DNA from: Catenaria anguillulae PL171
Lineage: Eukaryota; Blastocladiomycota; Blastocladiomycetes; Blastocladiales; Catenariaceae
Length of the DNA: 64,000 nucleotides
Direction: 5' to 3'
Assembly: GCA_002102555.1 (NCBI GenBank)
Contig: MCFL01000003.1
Coordinates: 372,001-436,000, forward strand
In this document: piece after piece, positions 11,574 through 22,978 of the stretch
Position numbering within the stretch: the first letter of the stretch is position 1
Layout: each line of letters begins with the position of its first letter
The notes under the pieces: generated by a model
The model's database searches: none
What the model was told of the DNA's origin: nothing
The model's input: the letters and a program-made list of their open reading frames with translations, nothing else
Translations under genes and position numbers: made by a program

Positions 11574-12810
11574 GGGAGCTCGTTGTAGGTGTATAGGATT
11601 GTTTTTTCTTGTTGTCTTTTTTTCTTTCTGCTCTTTCCTTTTGAGTTCTTCTTTGAAACGTACCGTGCTTTGTCCATTCCTTACTCTTGTATGATACATG
11701 CCCAAATCGCTGCTTGATCGTGTTGACTTGCCCTGTGAGAGTGTGCGCGCAACCCACTGAGATGTGGCCGGTGATAAGTCCTGCTTCCAATCAACACAAT
11801 CAACACTCAACGGCGTCACCTGTGAGATCCGAAGTGTGCCCGAGGAGGAGGTGTGTCACAGTCCCCATTGACGACGAAGTATGCGAGGATAAATACCTGG
11901 CCACATTACTCGTGAGCGTGGTGATTAAGTGCAATAAAACTCTCACTCGTCCCCTCTCAAATCTCCGTCCCAGGGCAAATAAATAGCAAGACATGTGTGC
12001 AAAAGCTGAACACCATCGCTGGATTGCATGACTTCATTTCCTCGTTGCATCGCATCAGCATTCATTGTCCCATTTTTGCATGCGAGCATGATTCCCACTG
12101 AGCAATAACCCATCATCCATCGCGGGCAGCGGATGCAAATATGAGGTTGAAAACCAAATGCGATCCCGAAGCCGTTCGAGACCTCGGGTTGGAAACGGAC
12201 ATTTGGCCCAGCCTCACCTTGCACGCCTGCCCTGTGGAAACATCCAAGAATTCACGCGCCGATCGGACCGCTTCATGACCGAGTCAGTGAGGCATTCTCT
12301 GCTCCATCTGTTGCATTGCTGAAATGCATGCTAGCTGGCGATTTCATTCGTGTAAGTGTGTTGGTGTGCGTCACTAGCATTGTTCGCTGCGAACTTGGGT
12401 CGGATGTCGCTGAGCCCTGGCGGCCGGCGGTAATCTTGAAGGAGGGTCGTACGTGTGGGCTGATGCCGATGCGTTCGGTTGAGACTTTCCGTTTTGATTC
12501 TCTCGTCCCTCCGAGTCGCCAAGTACACTTGATTGCGATGCTGGACAATCGAGCTGAGGTTGGGCAAACGCGTCATGCTGTCCTTGGACCTACATGTTCG
12601 AACACGCACTGGCATGAGCATTTCATCAGGGAGGATGGGAAAGCGATGGGATGGCGATACATTTCAAGAGGGACGACGCAAAGAGGAACAAGTCAAGAAA
12701 CACAACAAATGGTGGGGTCATAGCTAGTGTGGGTACATACAAACATGGAGTCAAGTCTCCGAATGCTTCAGAGGGAGGTAAATCCACAGAAAACTCATCT
12801 CTAAATCGAC
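11574..12810. other. Long intergenic region, no gene seen
   Basis: About 1.2 kb between the convergent eIF3i and F-BAR genes. Open frames here are short, lack domain features and change composition mid-frame; I found no splice-consistent gene or RNA. Confidence 0.4.
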
Positions 12811-14962
12811 TCAGGGTCCGTGCCGAATCACCTGCACAAAATTACTCGGAATCAGCCCACGCTTTTTGACCCCGGGCTCTCTAGGATCCCGCATCGTCTC
12901 TGCCAACCACCACCCATCGGGATGTCGCGTCAAAATCGGCAGCTCCTCGCCCGCCTCAAAGCTCAGTTCCTCGGCAATGGTCGCCTGATATGGGAACCGC
13001 GTGACAACGACACATTCGACGCGCGCAGGAATGTTTGGATCGAGAATTTCGGCGGGCATTGTGATGAGCCCGCCGTCTTCGCCGCCACCCGCAACGCCCG
13101 ACGCAGCGATGGAGCTTGCAATCAGCGCCGGGTCCTGGACAATGTTCGAGGTGCTCGTTCCGCCATTCGCGCCGCTGTCTGGTAGCAAGTCGGCGGCCTT
13201 TGCCGACGGGGTCCCGTTCATGCCCGACGCAACCGCCGCCGTCGTTGGATACACGCCCGAGCCCGTGGGATTGCTCGCCACCGTTGCCAGCGTCCCGTGT
13301 GCGTACGGCGTGTAGGGCGTCTGTGGGATGGGCCCGGGCGTTTGCCATTCGGTGCCGGGCGCATTGCCCGGGGTGCCCGGTGGCGGACCGTATGCGCTTG
13401 GCGTCCAAGCTGCAGCGGTCGGTTGCATGGCCGGATCAAGTGATGCACCCGGATCCATCGGCGTGAGATACGTGGCAGCAGGTGGCGAAGGCGAGTTGGA
13501 CGTCGTTGAGGTGCCGACACGTTGTGGGGAGGGCATCGGGACAATGCCGCCGTTTGATCGGCGGGCTGTGGTGGAACCGCGTATGGCGGCGGAGCATGTG
13601 CGTACATGGAAGCACGGGGGTCGGCATCCGATGGTGGTGGTTGCGAGGATGGGTAAGCGTCGGGCGTGATGGTGGTGGCCACCGATGCGGTTTGCGAAGA
13701 AGAGGATTGGTCATACGTAATGGAGCGGGTGCCGCAGGAGCCTGGCTGTGGAGCGAGTTTGAGGCCGGCCATAAACAATTGCAAGTCGTGGACGTTGTCA
13801 AGACATCGGCCCGGGAACGAACTCGGTCATAGCCTAAAAATGCCAACATGGCTGTGTGAGTGCATCGTAAGTGGAAAGCGGCAACAGTGAAAGAGCATAC
13901 GCTTCCATCCTTGTCGGTCAAGTTGCGGTACTCAAGCATCATCTTGGCCACATAGGCCCGAATGGCATCCATCCTCTCCAACTCGAGATTCTCCAACTCA
14001 ACCAACGCCTTCTTCCACTCATACTCCCACGTGCGTGTCGCTTGCCCCAGTTGATCTTGCGCTTGCACATAGGCCAGCTCCAGTTCCTTGAGTGTGACTT
14101 CGCCCTTGGTCACCTTTTGCTGTGTGCGCTCGAGCTCCTTGCCGTACTTGTTGCGGATCGATTCGCGCAGCGAGTTGAGCTCGGATTGCTTTGTATAGAA
14201 TTTGTCGCGGGCGCGGGTAAAGTGTTGCTTGGCGTCGGTGCATCGGCGCATGTTTTTCTCGGCGTTGGTCAGGTGCTGGCCAAACAATGTGCGTGAGTGA
14301 GCGACTGTAGGGTCGCAAGCGCAGAATCGTCAGAGAAGTACATACCATTTCCCTCGTCACTTTTTGCTGCGCAATCAACTCGGTCAATGGCTTTTCAATC
14401 GAGTTGCGTAACGTTGAGGCAAAGTCCACATGTGACTTGGCCATGGCTTCACTTTCCGCCTTGAGAGTTTCCAGCGTAGCACATGTCGTTCTACCGGAAG
14501 ATACAAGGATGAGTCGGTGAGTGCTCGTTTCGTCCGAAATGCAACGCAAGATATCAACGCACCCAATGTCTTCATTAAGCAGTGTCCTCGCCATAGTATT
14601 CAACTCGGCCGCATACTTGGTCTCGGCAGTGATTCGACTCGTGACGTACTCTGCGAGCTTCTTGAGCGAGTGCTTGCCTGCACGCAACCGCTCCACCATG
14701 ATCTTGTACCCCTTGTCCTCAAGCGACTATTATGTCGGCACAGAAATGTCAGCCTGTGTATCTCGCAACCCAACGCTCCGATACGAGTTGCTGCAAGACA
14801 TACAGTGTACAGCGCACTCAATTGGTACATGGACGGATCGGGACTGGGCGATCCTCGAGACGGCGGGCCCTCGGATGGCCGGCGGGAGCTTGCAGCCGAC
14901 TGGCCGGCAGGCAGGCCCATGATGGCGGATCCACGCCGCGACAGCGGTTGCGTCGATGCCAT
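12811..14962 (-). CDS. F-BAR and SH3 domain protein (membrane curvature / actin adaptor)
   Basis: Five exons: 14804-14962, 14563-14726, 14346-14490, 13901-14275 and 12811-13833. After a Ser/Pro-rich leader, residues from about 50 match an F-BAR start (LEDKGYKIMVERLRAGKHSL...YAAELNTMARTL) and continue with TLETLKAESEAMAKSHVDF and long charged helices through WKKALVELENLELERM. A Pro/Gln/Ala-rich linker follows. The last 65 residues are an SH3 domain: ALYDY-like VVTRFPYQATIAEELSFEAGEELPIL, then GWWLAE and GLIPSNFVQVI. Such proteins bend membranes and recruit actin nucleators at endocytic or cytokinetic sites. Two frame breaks lie in the final exon: near 13810 (one extra base in CCCGGGCC) and near 13548 (one base short in a G run). 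One-domain SH3 layout resembles Cdc15/PSTPIP relatives more than Bzz1. Confidence 0.8.
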
Positions 14963-15520
14963 AGTGCTCGCAGCTTGGCTTGAAGGATTTTGGTGGGTCG
15001 CGGCGCAGTCAAGCGTTAGAGGGGCCGCGAGTTGGGACTTTCCGAGCCAGGCTAATGGTTGATGATTGAAATTGCACTAAGAGGCCAATAAGCTCCTCAT
15101 GCACTGCATCCATTGGTGTTCTTGTTCTACATGGATCCGTGGCTGTTGCGGCGAGCGGTAAGAAGAGGTCCATGGAATGGACAGATTTGGACAACACGTC
15201 CAAGACGCGTCGCCTGGGCTTGCCGGGTTGCTGCGGCATTGACTTGGGCAAGAGAAAAAGAAAATTGTAAATACTGTAGTGCCAAGATTAGTTGAAACGC
15301 CCGCCGCAGGCGAACGCAAAAATGGTAAGCAACAACATGCCCAAGAACCGTGACCAGATTCACGTTACGAAACAACAGTGCTGTGACCTGTGACACATTG
15401 AGAGGCTCAGGCAACAGATGCGCCGTGACACACGCACTTGTTTGGAACAATCCGTGGCTCACTCTCGGCTTGTCGCATCGTTGGCTGGGGAGAGCCTGCA
15501 TGACATGCAGTAGCGATTGG
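14963..15520. other. Intergenic, no convincing gene
   Basis: About 560 bp upstream of the F-BAR gene. A minus-strand frame at 15009-15251 of 80 codons exists but overlaps another frame, has no domain and no splice partner; I do not call it. Confidence 0.35.

Positions 15521-15554
<34 letters not shown>
15521..15554 (+). repeat. Poly-A tract of 34 A
   Basis: An uninterrupted run of 34 adenines on the plus strand, the longest homopolymer in the window. It could be a retroposition tail or simple slippage; it stands at the left edge of the repeat-rich segment. Confidence 0.9.
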
Positions 15555-15555
<1 letters not shown>

Positions 15556-15652
15556 ATGATCACGATGCACGCAAGGAATGCACGGGTTGGCTCAGTCCCT
15601 CAACATGAACCCCAACCGCCAACCGACTCCTTTGGCATGACAGTCCGTCAAC

Positions 15653-15725
15653 AGGGAAGCTTAGCTCAGGCGGCTATGCCGGCAGTTCGGTTTCGGTGGC
15701 CAGGGATCGAACTCCACGCATCCCT
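15653..15725 (+). other. tRNA-like sequence (degenerate)
   Basis: A 73-nt segment whose ends AGGGAAG and CATCCCT pair at six of seven positions as an acceptor stem, followed at the right distance by a perfect D-arm (TAGC-loop-GCTA with an A-box-like TAGCTCAGGCGG). The anticodon arm and T-arm do not fold canonically, and a good B box is present only on the opposite strand. It is therefore at best a decayed tRNA or tRNA-derived element. Confidence 0.3.
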
Positions 15726-15817
15726 TTCCTTTTTTGTCGGGTTTTGTTTTGTCGGCAACCCTAGGGTCCGGCATTGTGAGTACAATCACAAGCAGCTCTC
15801 TTGCAGTGGTCGTATAA

Positions 15818-16193
15818 ATCCCCAAAGATGTGACCGTGGATGAGTTGAAGCAGGCGCTGATGGATGGGAGTGTGCCAATGGCAGGGAGGATGGAGGTGAG
15901 TTGGTGGCGACTGTTTTTGAAAGCCCAGTGCGTCACATTGCCCTTTCATCTGCTCTTGTCGGCTTTTTTTTAACTCATTTGTGCTGTGTGCAGGACACCG
16001 ACTTGCCTTCCCATGAGAGGATTAAGCTGAACCAGCCCATGGCTCAAGCTATTGTTCCTGGGATCTGTGCTTGATTCTCATTTGGACAGTGACGACGAAA
16101 ATGCCTGCTGGTCTGGGGACGACATTGACTCCTCAGTCCAGCTTCGTATTGGCACCAAGGCTGTTCAGCAGAAACATCTTTTGTCAACTGTGT
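15818..16193 (+). pseudogene. Decayed protein-coding fragment
   Basis: Coding-like pieces on the plus strand: KDVTVDELKQALMDGSVP, then a GT..AG-like gap, then DTDLPSHERIKLNQPMAQ before a stop, then an acidic piece DSDDENACWSGDDIDSS. The first piece has the look of a ubiquitin-like or effector-header fold (VTVDELKQAL), but stops interrupt every frame and no start is present. I cannot name the family. Confidence 0.3.
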
Positions 16194-16242
16194 CTATTTT
16201 GTATTATATTTTAGTCGCCCAACCAATGTAGCACACCGTTTG

Positions 16243-17012
16243 GATCTACTACATCCACAGATCCAAGCTAAACAGTTTGGTCGACGGTCCACCCATGAAG
16301 GCGTGCGAAATGAGCAATGCCATTGTGCGTGCGCGAGTAAATAGATTTCTGCGCATCTTTCTGTGCTATTGACATGGGCATAGTCCGTCGGGAACCTGGT
16401 TTGGTGCTGTCGCCGCGGCCGCAGCACACGAAACACGTCCAGTTGCATCCACAGATCCGAGCCAAACAGTTTGGTTTATAGTACACCCATGAAGGCGTGC
16501 GAATTGAGCGAAGAAATTTTGCGTACGCGAGTAAATCAATGTCTACGCATCTTTCTGTGCTAATGGCGTGAGTGTAGTCCGTTGGGAACCTGGTTTGGTG
16601 CTTTCGCCGCGGCCGCAGCACACGAAACACGTCCAGTTGCATCCACAGATCCGAGCCAAACAGTTTGGTTTATAGTACACCCATGAAGGCGTGCGAATTG
16701 AGCGAAGAAATTTTGCGTACGCGAGTAAATCAATGTCTACGCATCTTTCTGTGCTAATGGCGTGAGTGTAGTCCGTTGGGAACCTGGTTTGGTGCTTTCG
16801 CCGCGGCCGCAGCACAAGAAACACGTCCAGTTGCATCCACAGATCCGAGCCGAACAGTTTGGTCTACAGTACACCCATGAAGGCGTGCGAATTGAGCGAA
16901 GAAATTTTGCGTAAGCGAGTAAATCAATGTCTACGCATCTTTCTGTGCTAATGGCGTGAGTGTAGTCCGTTGGGAACCCGGTTTGGTGCTTTCGCCGCGG
17001 CTGCAGCGCGGT
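16243..17012. repeat. Four tandem copies of a 194-bp repeat
   Basis: Copies begin near 16243 (diverged), 16437, 16631 and 16825; the shared segment gtccagttgcatccacagat marks copies two to four at exact 194-bp spacing. Copies two and three are nearly identical, and the last runs out near 17012. Most copies contain a GCGGCCGC site. Because 194 is not a multiple of three, the open frames seen on the minus strand shift frame from copy to copy, so this is a DNA satellite-like array rather than a protein repeat. Confidence 0.9.
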
Positions 17013-17286
17013 AAGCACTTTGACATATACATAGGGTTTGTGGACTGTCAAAAGGCTGGCCGGCGTGCGGAAGGTGCAGGCAAACATTGACAGGAGCGAG
17101 TATATTCTCTACCTGAAGCTCAGACCACATGTCAGGCCTGCTCTCGCAAGGTAAACAGGCAAAAACCACATGTGAGCCGTCTGTAGGTCACTAATCAGAG
17201 TGAGTGAGACTGAGTTTCAATCAGGCTATGCAAGACATGGCATGAAAAATTGTGTACAGCATTCTGATGTCAATCATGCGCGGTTA

Positions 17287-17685
17287 TCATTCATGAAGTA
17301 TCAGCAGGACTGTATGAAAGACCAAGTATTTTGCGAGAACACCGTTTTTCGGTGATGGCTCGCTGTTGTCCGACAGCAAAACGTGGCGATTATCCGCAGT
17401 TTGGTGTTGACAAGAATCGAACCTGTACCCTCCAGAGTGACTTGCGGTTGTCCGTTGCACATGAGAATTGAGAATCGGTTGGAGGAATGACTGGCGAATG
17501 ACTTGCTCAAACCCCAGATCTGTATTGGCATTGGTTGGACGCAAGGCTGCAGGCTCTTGCTTGGAGAAGACGGTGGCTCCTTTGCAAAATGCCCCAGGCG
17601 TGTGTTGACGCAGTTGCATCGCACGTACTCTGAGATGTGAGCCCTGTTCCCATCCTGCTATGTTTAAAGGGAGGCAGCCCACCAC
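17287..17685 (-). CDS. Hypothetical 132-residue frame, weakly supported
   Basis: An uninterrupted 132-codon frame on the minus strand with mixed composition (LRPTNANTDLGFEQVIRQSF and others). It has no recognisable domain, a second frame over the same bases is also long, and no introns or neighbours support it. It lies next to the 194-bp repeats and could be a remnant of a mobile sequence or chance. Confidence 0.2.
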   Translation of the reverse strand: MVGCLPLNIAGWEQGSHLRVRAMQLRQHTPGAFCKGATVFSKQEPAALRPTNANTDLGFEQVIRQSFLQPILNSHVQRTTASHSGGYRFDSCQHQTADNRHVLLSDNSEPSPKNGVLAKYLVFHTVLLILHE

Positions 17686-18612
17686 AGGCCAGCTAGACTT
17701 ACAAAAGGAGTTGTTTCCATCGATGCTTGCCTATGTCTTGACGGGCTGGAAGTGAATCACTCATTGTTGCGTTACAAACAAGCGTTTGTGTCCCACCCGT
17801 CAAGCCGGCCCGTTCTGGCTCGAGGGGTAGCGGTTCGAATCGCCCAGGTGGAGGCATCGATTTGTTGTTGGTGCCTTCTCCGCCTCTTGAAGACTCCGAC
17901 AAGGTGGTTTTGCTATTTTATGTGACATGTATCACGCAACAACGACAGCGTGACGGAAAATGATGGTCACAAAGCAACAACGACGCTGTGACAGTGTGCG
18001 ACGAGGAACGGCGTGGCTGTGACATGTGACGGCAATGCAACAGACAAGGTGGGGTGTGACGTGTGACTGTTTCGACTATTCGCAGCACTACAGTATATAA
18101 TCTGTTTAGCTGTATTGGGCTGTAGAATGTTTAATTGAAGGAGGAGAATCTTGGGGGGGGGGGGTTGAAACTTGACGAGAGGGGGAAACATGTCTGATGG
18201 GGGAAAACGAGGGGAGGGGCAGACAGGAATCAAGAAGCACAAGAATAACAGTGGCCGCCAATGTGGAGGAAGGAGCAAACTCAAATAAGGAAATGCAAAG
18301 AACAGAAACAAACGAGAACAACAGAGGGCCAAGCACGGTAGTCGACGCTTGTGCACGCAGCTGTAGCGCCCAACAACAGAAGAAAGAAGAACAAGAACAA
18401 GAACAAGATCAAGATCAAGAACGAGAACGAGAACGAGAAAGCCAAAGAGAAGGGAGAACGACATCATCATCACTGAGCGCGAGGCCGGAAGAAGGATGAG
18501 ATGGGGATGAAAAGAACGAAAGGACATGCGAGAAACTCAAAACACCAATCGCGACAACGACCCAATCCATACACCGCCACAGCTTGCAATCAGTCACACT
18601 CAAAACCTAACC
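17686..18612. other. Gene-poor, low-complexity stretch
   Basis: About 930 bp without a supported gene. It holds a 10-G run near 18153 and a purine-rich repeat of AAGAAC/GAGAAC-type units around 18380-18440, which gives a spurious charged open frame. It ends at the stop of the PSP1 gene. Confidence 0.45.
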
Positions 18613-21434
18613 TTACATGTGCTCACGCACGGGCGACGACGAGGCCGACCCGCCATGCTGTTGCTGCTGCTGTTGCGGGAATCCCTGGTACGACTGGTAC
18701 CCCGGATGCCCAACAAACCCAAGCGTGCTAGGCTGCGGGCCCTGCGGCGACCCAGACGACGTGGGCGAGTGCCCGCCAGGATACCCAGCCGCGCCCGCAC
18801 CGGCACCATACGTCGGGCTCAAATGGCCATGGGCGCTCGAAGGACTGGCGCCCGCACTGCCTGGCTGGCCCGTGTGTGCGCCCATGTTGTAGGGCGCCTT
18901 TTGAATGGCGCTCACGGCACACATCCAAATGCGCGTCTTGTAAATCTTGAACAAATCACGCACGAGCTCGCGGAAGTCGATGCGGCGGTCGGCAATGAAG
19001 TAAAACGTGAGCTTGCGGCGGTCCCATTGGTACTCTGCATCGACCACGTTCATGGGCAGCTTCTTTTGCCGAACCTTGGTCTGGCACACGGCAAGGGCCT
19101 TTGCCTCGTCTTGCATCTTGGTCATAAGCATTTGCACTTCTTGGGGCTGGGCAAGGCGATAGATGCGCTTCGGATGAATCTCGCGGTTGACGCGGTGCAG
19201 GTCCGACAGCGCTTCCGACTGTTGCGCTTGCAGCAGGTGAATCTGATGCGGCGTGATCGAGTTGTTGATGACCTTGCCCAAATCCTTGCCGCGGTCGGCC
19301 TCCACAATCACCAAGTCACCCTTGTTGATGACCGAGTTAGACCCGGTCTCGTCGGCAAAGTAGTAAATGTCGGAGCGCCCGGCCTTGAACTCGACAATGT
19401 ATAAGATGGTGTTGGAGGGCAACACATGCAACGGAATGCCGCGCCCAACCTCGGAAAACGACGATGACGGCGACCCGGCCGACCCAGAGCCCATGGCTCC
19501 GTGAGCGTGCGACGTGCTAGCGCGGCGGCCATGGTTGTTTCCGGCGCCGCCACCGTTGCCGTTGCCGTGCGGCGCTGGCACAAGGCCGGCTTGGATGGCT
19601 TCTTCGGTGTGACCATAGTATTCGTCGAGCTCGTGCATCAAGTTGTTGTAGCCGCCAGGACCGGGACCTTCGTTGGGCTCGAGCGACAGCGTCGCAAGGG
19701 CGTCAGAGAGGCGGCGGCCGGGCGGTTGATAGGCACCAGCAACCGAGTGACGACGGGGCGACAGGTGGTCCACGGGCATGGGGCGACTATTCGACATTGA
19801 AATGGTTCTTGGTCAGGCATTGTATCAAGCTCAAGTGCCGAGAAACGAGTTGAAAAGAATAAAAAATAAGCATACCGAGTCACTTGGGTGGCCACCTGGT
19901 CATAATCGCCCGTCGACATGGTGGGCGAAACGGAAAACCTGCGCTGACTGGCCCTCAACCGATCGATGCGATCGGGCGACGAGGGCAACGACGTGTATGG
20001 CATCTGTTGGCCCTGCCCGCCTTGCTGCATGTGCGGGGGAACCGTGCCCGGGTACGAGGGCGGCGACTGTTCGCCCCCGGGACCCCACGCGCCCGTTGCG
20101 TACGAAAAGGTCGACGAGCGTCTGTGCGGCATCATGCCCATTTGCGAAGCGGGCGAGCCCGGGCCGGCGGATCCGGGTACAGACATGGACGGGTGCTGGT
20201 GGTGCGGCATGGGCGGCATCGGAGGGTAACCTTGGGGTCCAGGGTGGTGGACGTGCGGATCATTGTGCGAGGGTCCCGGCCCGGAAATACTTGCGCGATG
20301 GGTCGCCTGGACACGGCCCCAAATGGCAGCCAAGTCGCCCGGGTCTTCAGGAGCCTGGAACTCGCGCATGCGGCCGTGGATCGGGTCGTAACTCGAGATG
20401 GACTTGGACCGCGACCGGCCTTGGATACCAGCACCCGAAGTAGGGGTGTGGAACTGGTCATACTCTTCACCGTGCATGTCGGCATCCACAATTTCACCGG
20501 GCTCGGAGCCACCACCGGAGCTGGACGAGCGACCGCCGCCAGAGGCCATGCCGGCAAGGGCAGCCGCACGTTCTTCTTCCTTGGACGCCATCTTGCGTGC
20601 GGCAATGTTCATGAGCTCGGCCGCGTGGGCCGACAGATAACCGCTCGGGCGACGTGCTTGTTGGTTCGTTTGGAAAGCGGTGGGGTTGGCGTCACCGTGA
20701 GGCACGGGCGACCCGCCACCAGAAGTTCGGTCGACAAATTCGCCCGCATAGGCAGCACCGGCCGTGAGAATCTCTGCAGCAGATCCACGGCGAGCGCGGT
20801 TGTGACCAGCACCAGCGTTACCGTTCCAGGCCATGCCGAGGGCCGACGCCGACGTTGGGCTGGGCGGCTGCGGCGCCGTGTACTGGTGGGGCGGTGAGTT
20901 GGACTGAGCCGACCCGGCACCCGACGGCGGCGAAACGGAGCGTGCGCCACCGGCAATGGCCACGACCTCATCATTGACATTGGACACGGATGCGCGCCCG
21001 CCGTTGGGACGCCGATGGTGTGGCGACTTGGACCGATCGCGCGACCTGTTGCGCGACCGATTGCGTTGCTGCTTATCACCGGTACCACCAGCGGCCGCCC
21101 CTTGGGTGCTGAGCGACGCGCGGCGCTGGGCCTCGTGGGCGGCCCATTTGGCCTGGCGCGAGTTTGGGTCAATGATGGCCGCGGGCACGAGCGGCGGGGC
21201 TTGTTGCGGGGTGGTGGGTTGCGACGTGGGCTTGCTCGAGTTGCCCGCTGCGGGGATGGGCACAATCGGGTCGACGCGCTTGGTGGCGGGCGATGACTGC
21301 ACAGAAGCAGCGGCCGAGGTCGGGCTTGAGGCGGACGCGGCGGCTTGGGCGGCAATGGCAGCGTAGCTTCCACGGCGGCCAGAGCCGGCAGCGGCTGCGG
21401 GGGGTGCGAGGTTGTTGTTTGGTTGGGACGACAT
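18613..21434 (-). CDS. PSP1 C-terminal-domain protein
   Basis: Two exons (19876-21434 and 18613-19807) separated by a 68-nt intron give 917 residues. The first 550 or so residues are low complexity (Ala, Ser, Pro, Gly, with RNRSRNRSRDRSKS repeats). A PSP1 domain follows at about residues 650-820: LYIVEFKAGRSDIYYF, GDLVIVEADRGKDLGKVI, then the hallmark end KLTFYFIADRRIDFRELVRDLFKIYKTRIWM. The tail is Gly/Gln-rich. Fungal PSP1 (suppressor of DNA polymerase alpha mutations in yeast) and the bacterial relatives share this domain; its biochemical role is not settled, though links to RNA granules fit the disordered N-terminus. The antisense frames over this gene are shadows of GC-rich codon use. 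Confidence 0.88.
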
Positions 21435-22978
21435 GACTTGAGTGTTGTTGATAGTCGCACACGGTTGGAAATAGCGTCAGTAGAAATCAATCAAAGCCAA
21501 AGCCAAAGCCAAAAAACGTGATGAACATGACGCCGTTGCTTTTGACTTTGACTTTGGGCACGATGAGGCACGATGAGCAGAAAATTGAACAAACCTTTTT
21601 TTCGCAGCCGCGGCTGGAACTGGAAGACAATGGCAAAGGAAGGGGGAATGAAAGTATGTACACTCGAATGAATCACGGATGGGAATGACTGCTGGCAGAC
21701 GGATTAATGGACACGTGGTCGCCGCCAAGTCAGGGTCAGTCAGTCATCCGCCTCGAATTCAGGCGAAAACGACACGTCAATTGTCGGTTGAGTGGCAAGA
21801 GGGCAGCGCACCAAAACTGGCGGGAGGCCCAGAGGGGGTGGAATCGTGTATGTGCAGGCAGGCAGACAGGCAGGCGGGCGGAACGTGTGACCGTGACAGT
21901 GACTGACTGGGGCGGCGTGCTGAACTGGACGTTGTGGCAGACCTGGCTGGCCTTTGTAGAATCGATGTTGTATCTGGTTCTGGTGTATGTACAATGTACA
22001 GTATACGGACCGTGTACTGCAAAAATGAACGTTGGTGGGGGGAAACGTGCGCGGGACGGACGGGGACAGCAAGACCAGGAACAGCCGTACCGGAAAGGGA
22101 AAGTGGCAATGCGTAGGGTAGAGGGCCGGGTGGTGAATGCTTACGCTCGACACTGGAGGGCGTTGTGTGTGGCCTACTGAGCTGACTCGAGCCGAGGGAG
22201 GGAGGGAGGGAGGAAAGGCACCGCCGTCTTGATGAGCTTTACGACGCGTTCGACTCGACTCGACTCGACAGTGGATTCAAAGTCGGGATGTGGCCTTGAC
22301 TTCTGTTGATGGAAGGGAGACAGCCGACAGAATTGAGGCACAAGCACCAGCGCCGTATTGATTCAGTATGTTCAACTTTGGCCATCAAGTAGCGATCCAT
22401 CTGACCGAAGTCCCACCATTTCGGCTACGGTCCTTGCACTACTTTGGCAATGGCAATGGCGTGGTCGCGGTGCTTGCACGCGCCCACAGGCAATCAATGG
22501 GCTGATGGCGGGCTGAAGAATGTCTCTCGCGCCAAAGTTGACATGAAAACAAGGGCCAACATTTGACAACCGTCACCCGCCATTCATTCATCCCATGCGT
22601 GCGCCATCGCACCCCTTCTCATGATCCCCTCTATTTACCGACCCGCTTGTCCTGCTGCTTGTCTTCTGTGACCAAAAGCAGCCAAAGAGCAAATCAAGAG
22701 TGGTGGGAAGAAGGATCGGCAAGGTGATCGGCGCACAAGAAATGGGTCGCCGATCGGTCGTCACTTGTTGGACGACTCTGCGACTGCGACGAATTGACGA
22801 ACGAAGAAAAGTGTCCAAGTCTTCATGAAAATACACTTGCAGGAAGCAAATCAGCGTCATTCAAACTCGACGCAATCCCACAAAGTCATCGGATTCTCGA
22901 ATCGAGTGGATCATTGCCCAATCTGTGACCGTGCCAGCTGTCAGTTGCCCCAAACCAGTCACACATACAACCTCAACC
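21435..22978. other. Divergent intergenic region between PSP1 gene and TAF12
   Basis: About 1.5 kb with no supported gene. Small tandem motifs are visible: GAGG units near 22195-22215 and CGACT units near 22240-22270. Both flanking start codons point outward, so it should carry two promoters and 5' UTRs. Confidence 0.45.

Noticed and set aside
15009-15251. 80-codon minus-strand frame upstream of the F-BAR gene
   Set aside because: Overlaps an equally long frame, no domain or splice support.
16243-17012. Possible CRISPR-like array
   Set aside because: Units are contiguous 194-bp copies without short repeats and unique spacers, and the genome is eukaryotic.
16194-17087. Open frames of 84-124 codons on the minus strand beginning with the same residues
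   Set aside because: They are the 194-bp DNA repeat read repeatedly; the period is not a multiple of three, so they do not form one repeat protein.
17800-17860. B-box-like GGTTCGAATC suggesting a tRNA
   Set aside because: No T-stem pairing around the loop and no A box or acceptor stem at the required distance.
18197-18499. Highly charged 100-codon frame
   Set aside because: Produced by the AAGAAC/GAGAAC simple repeat; no start context or homology.
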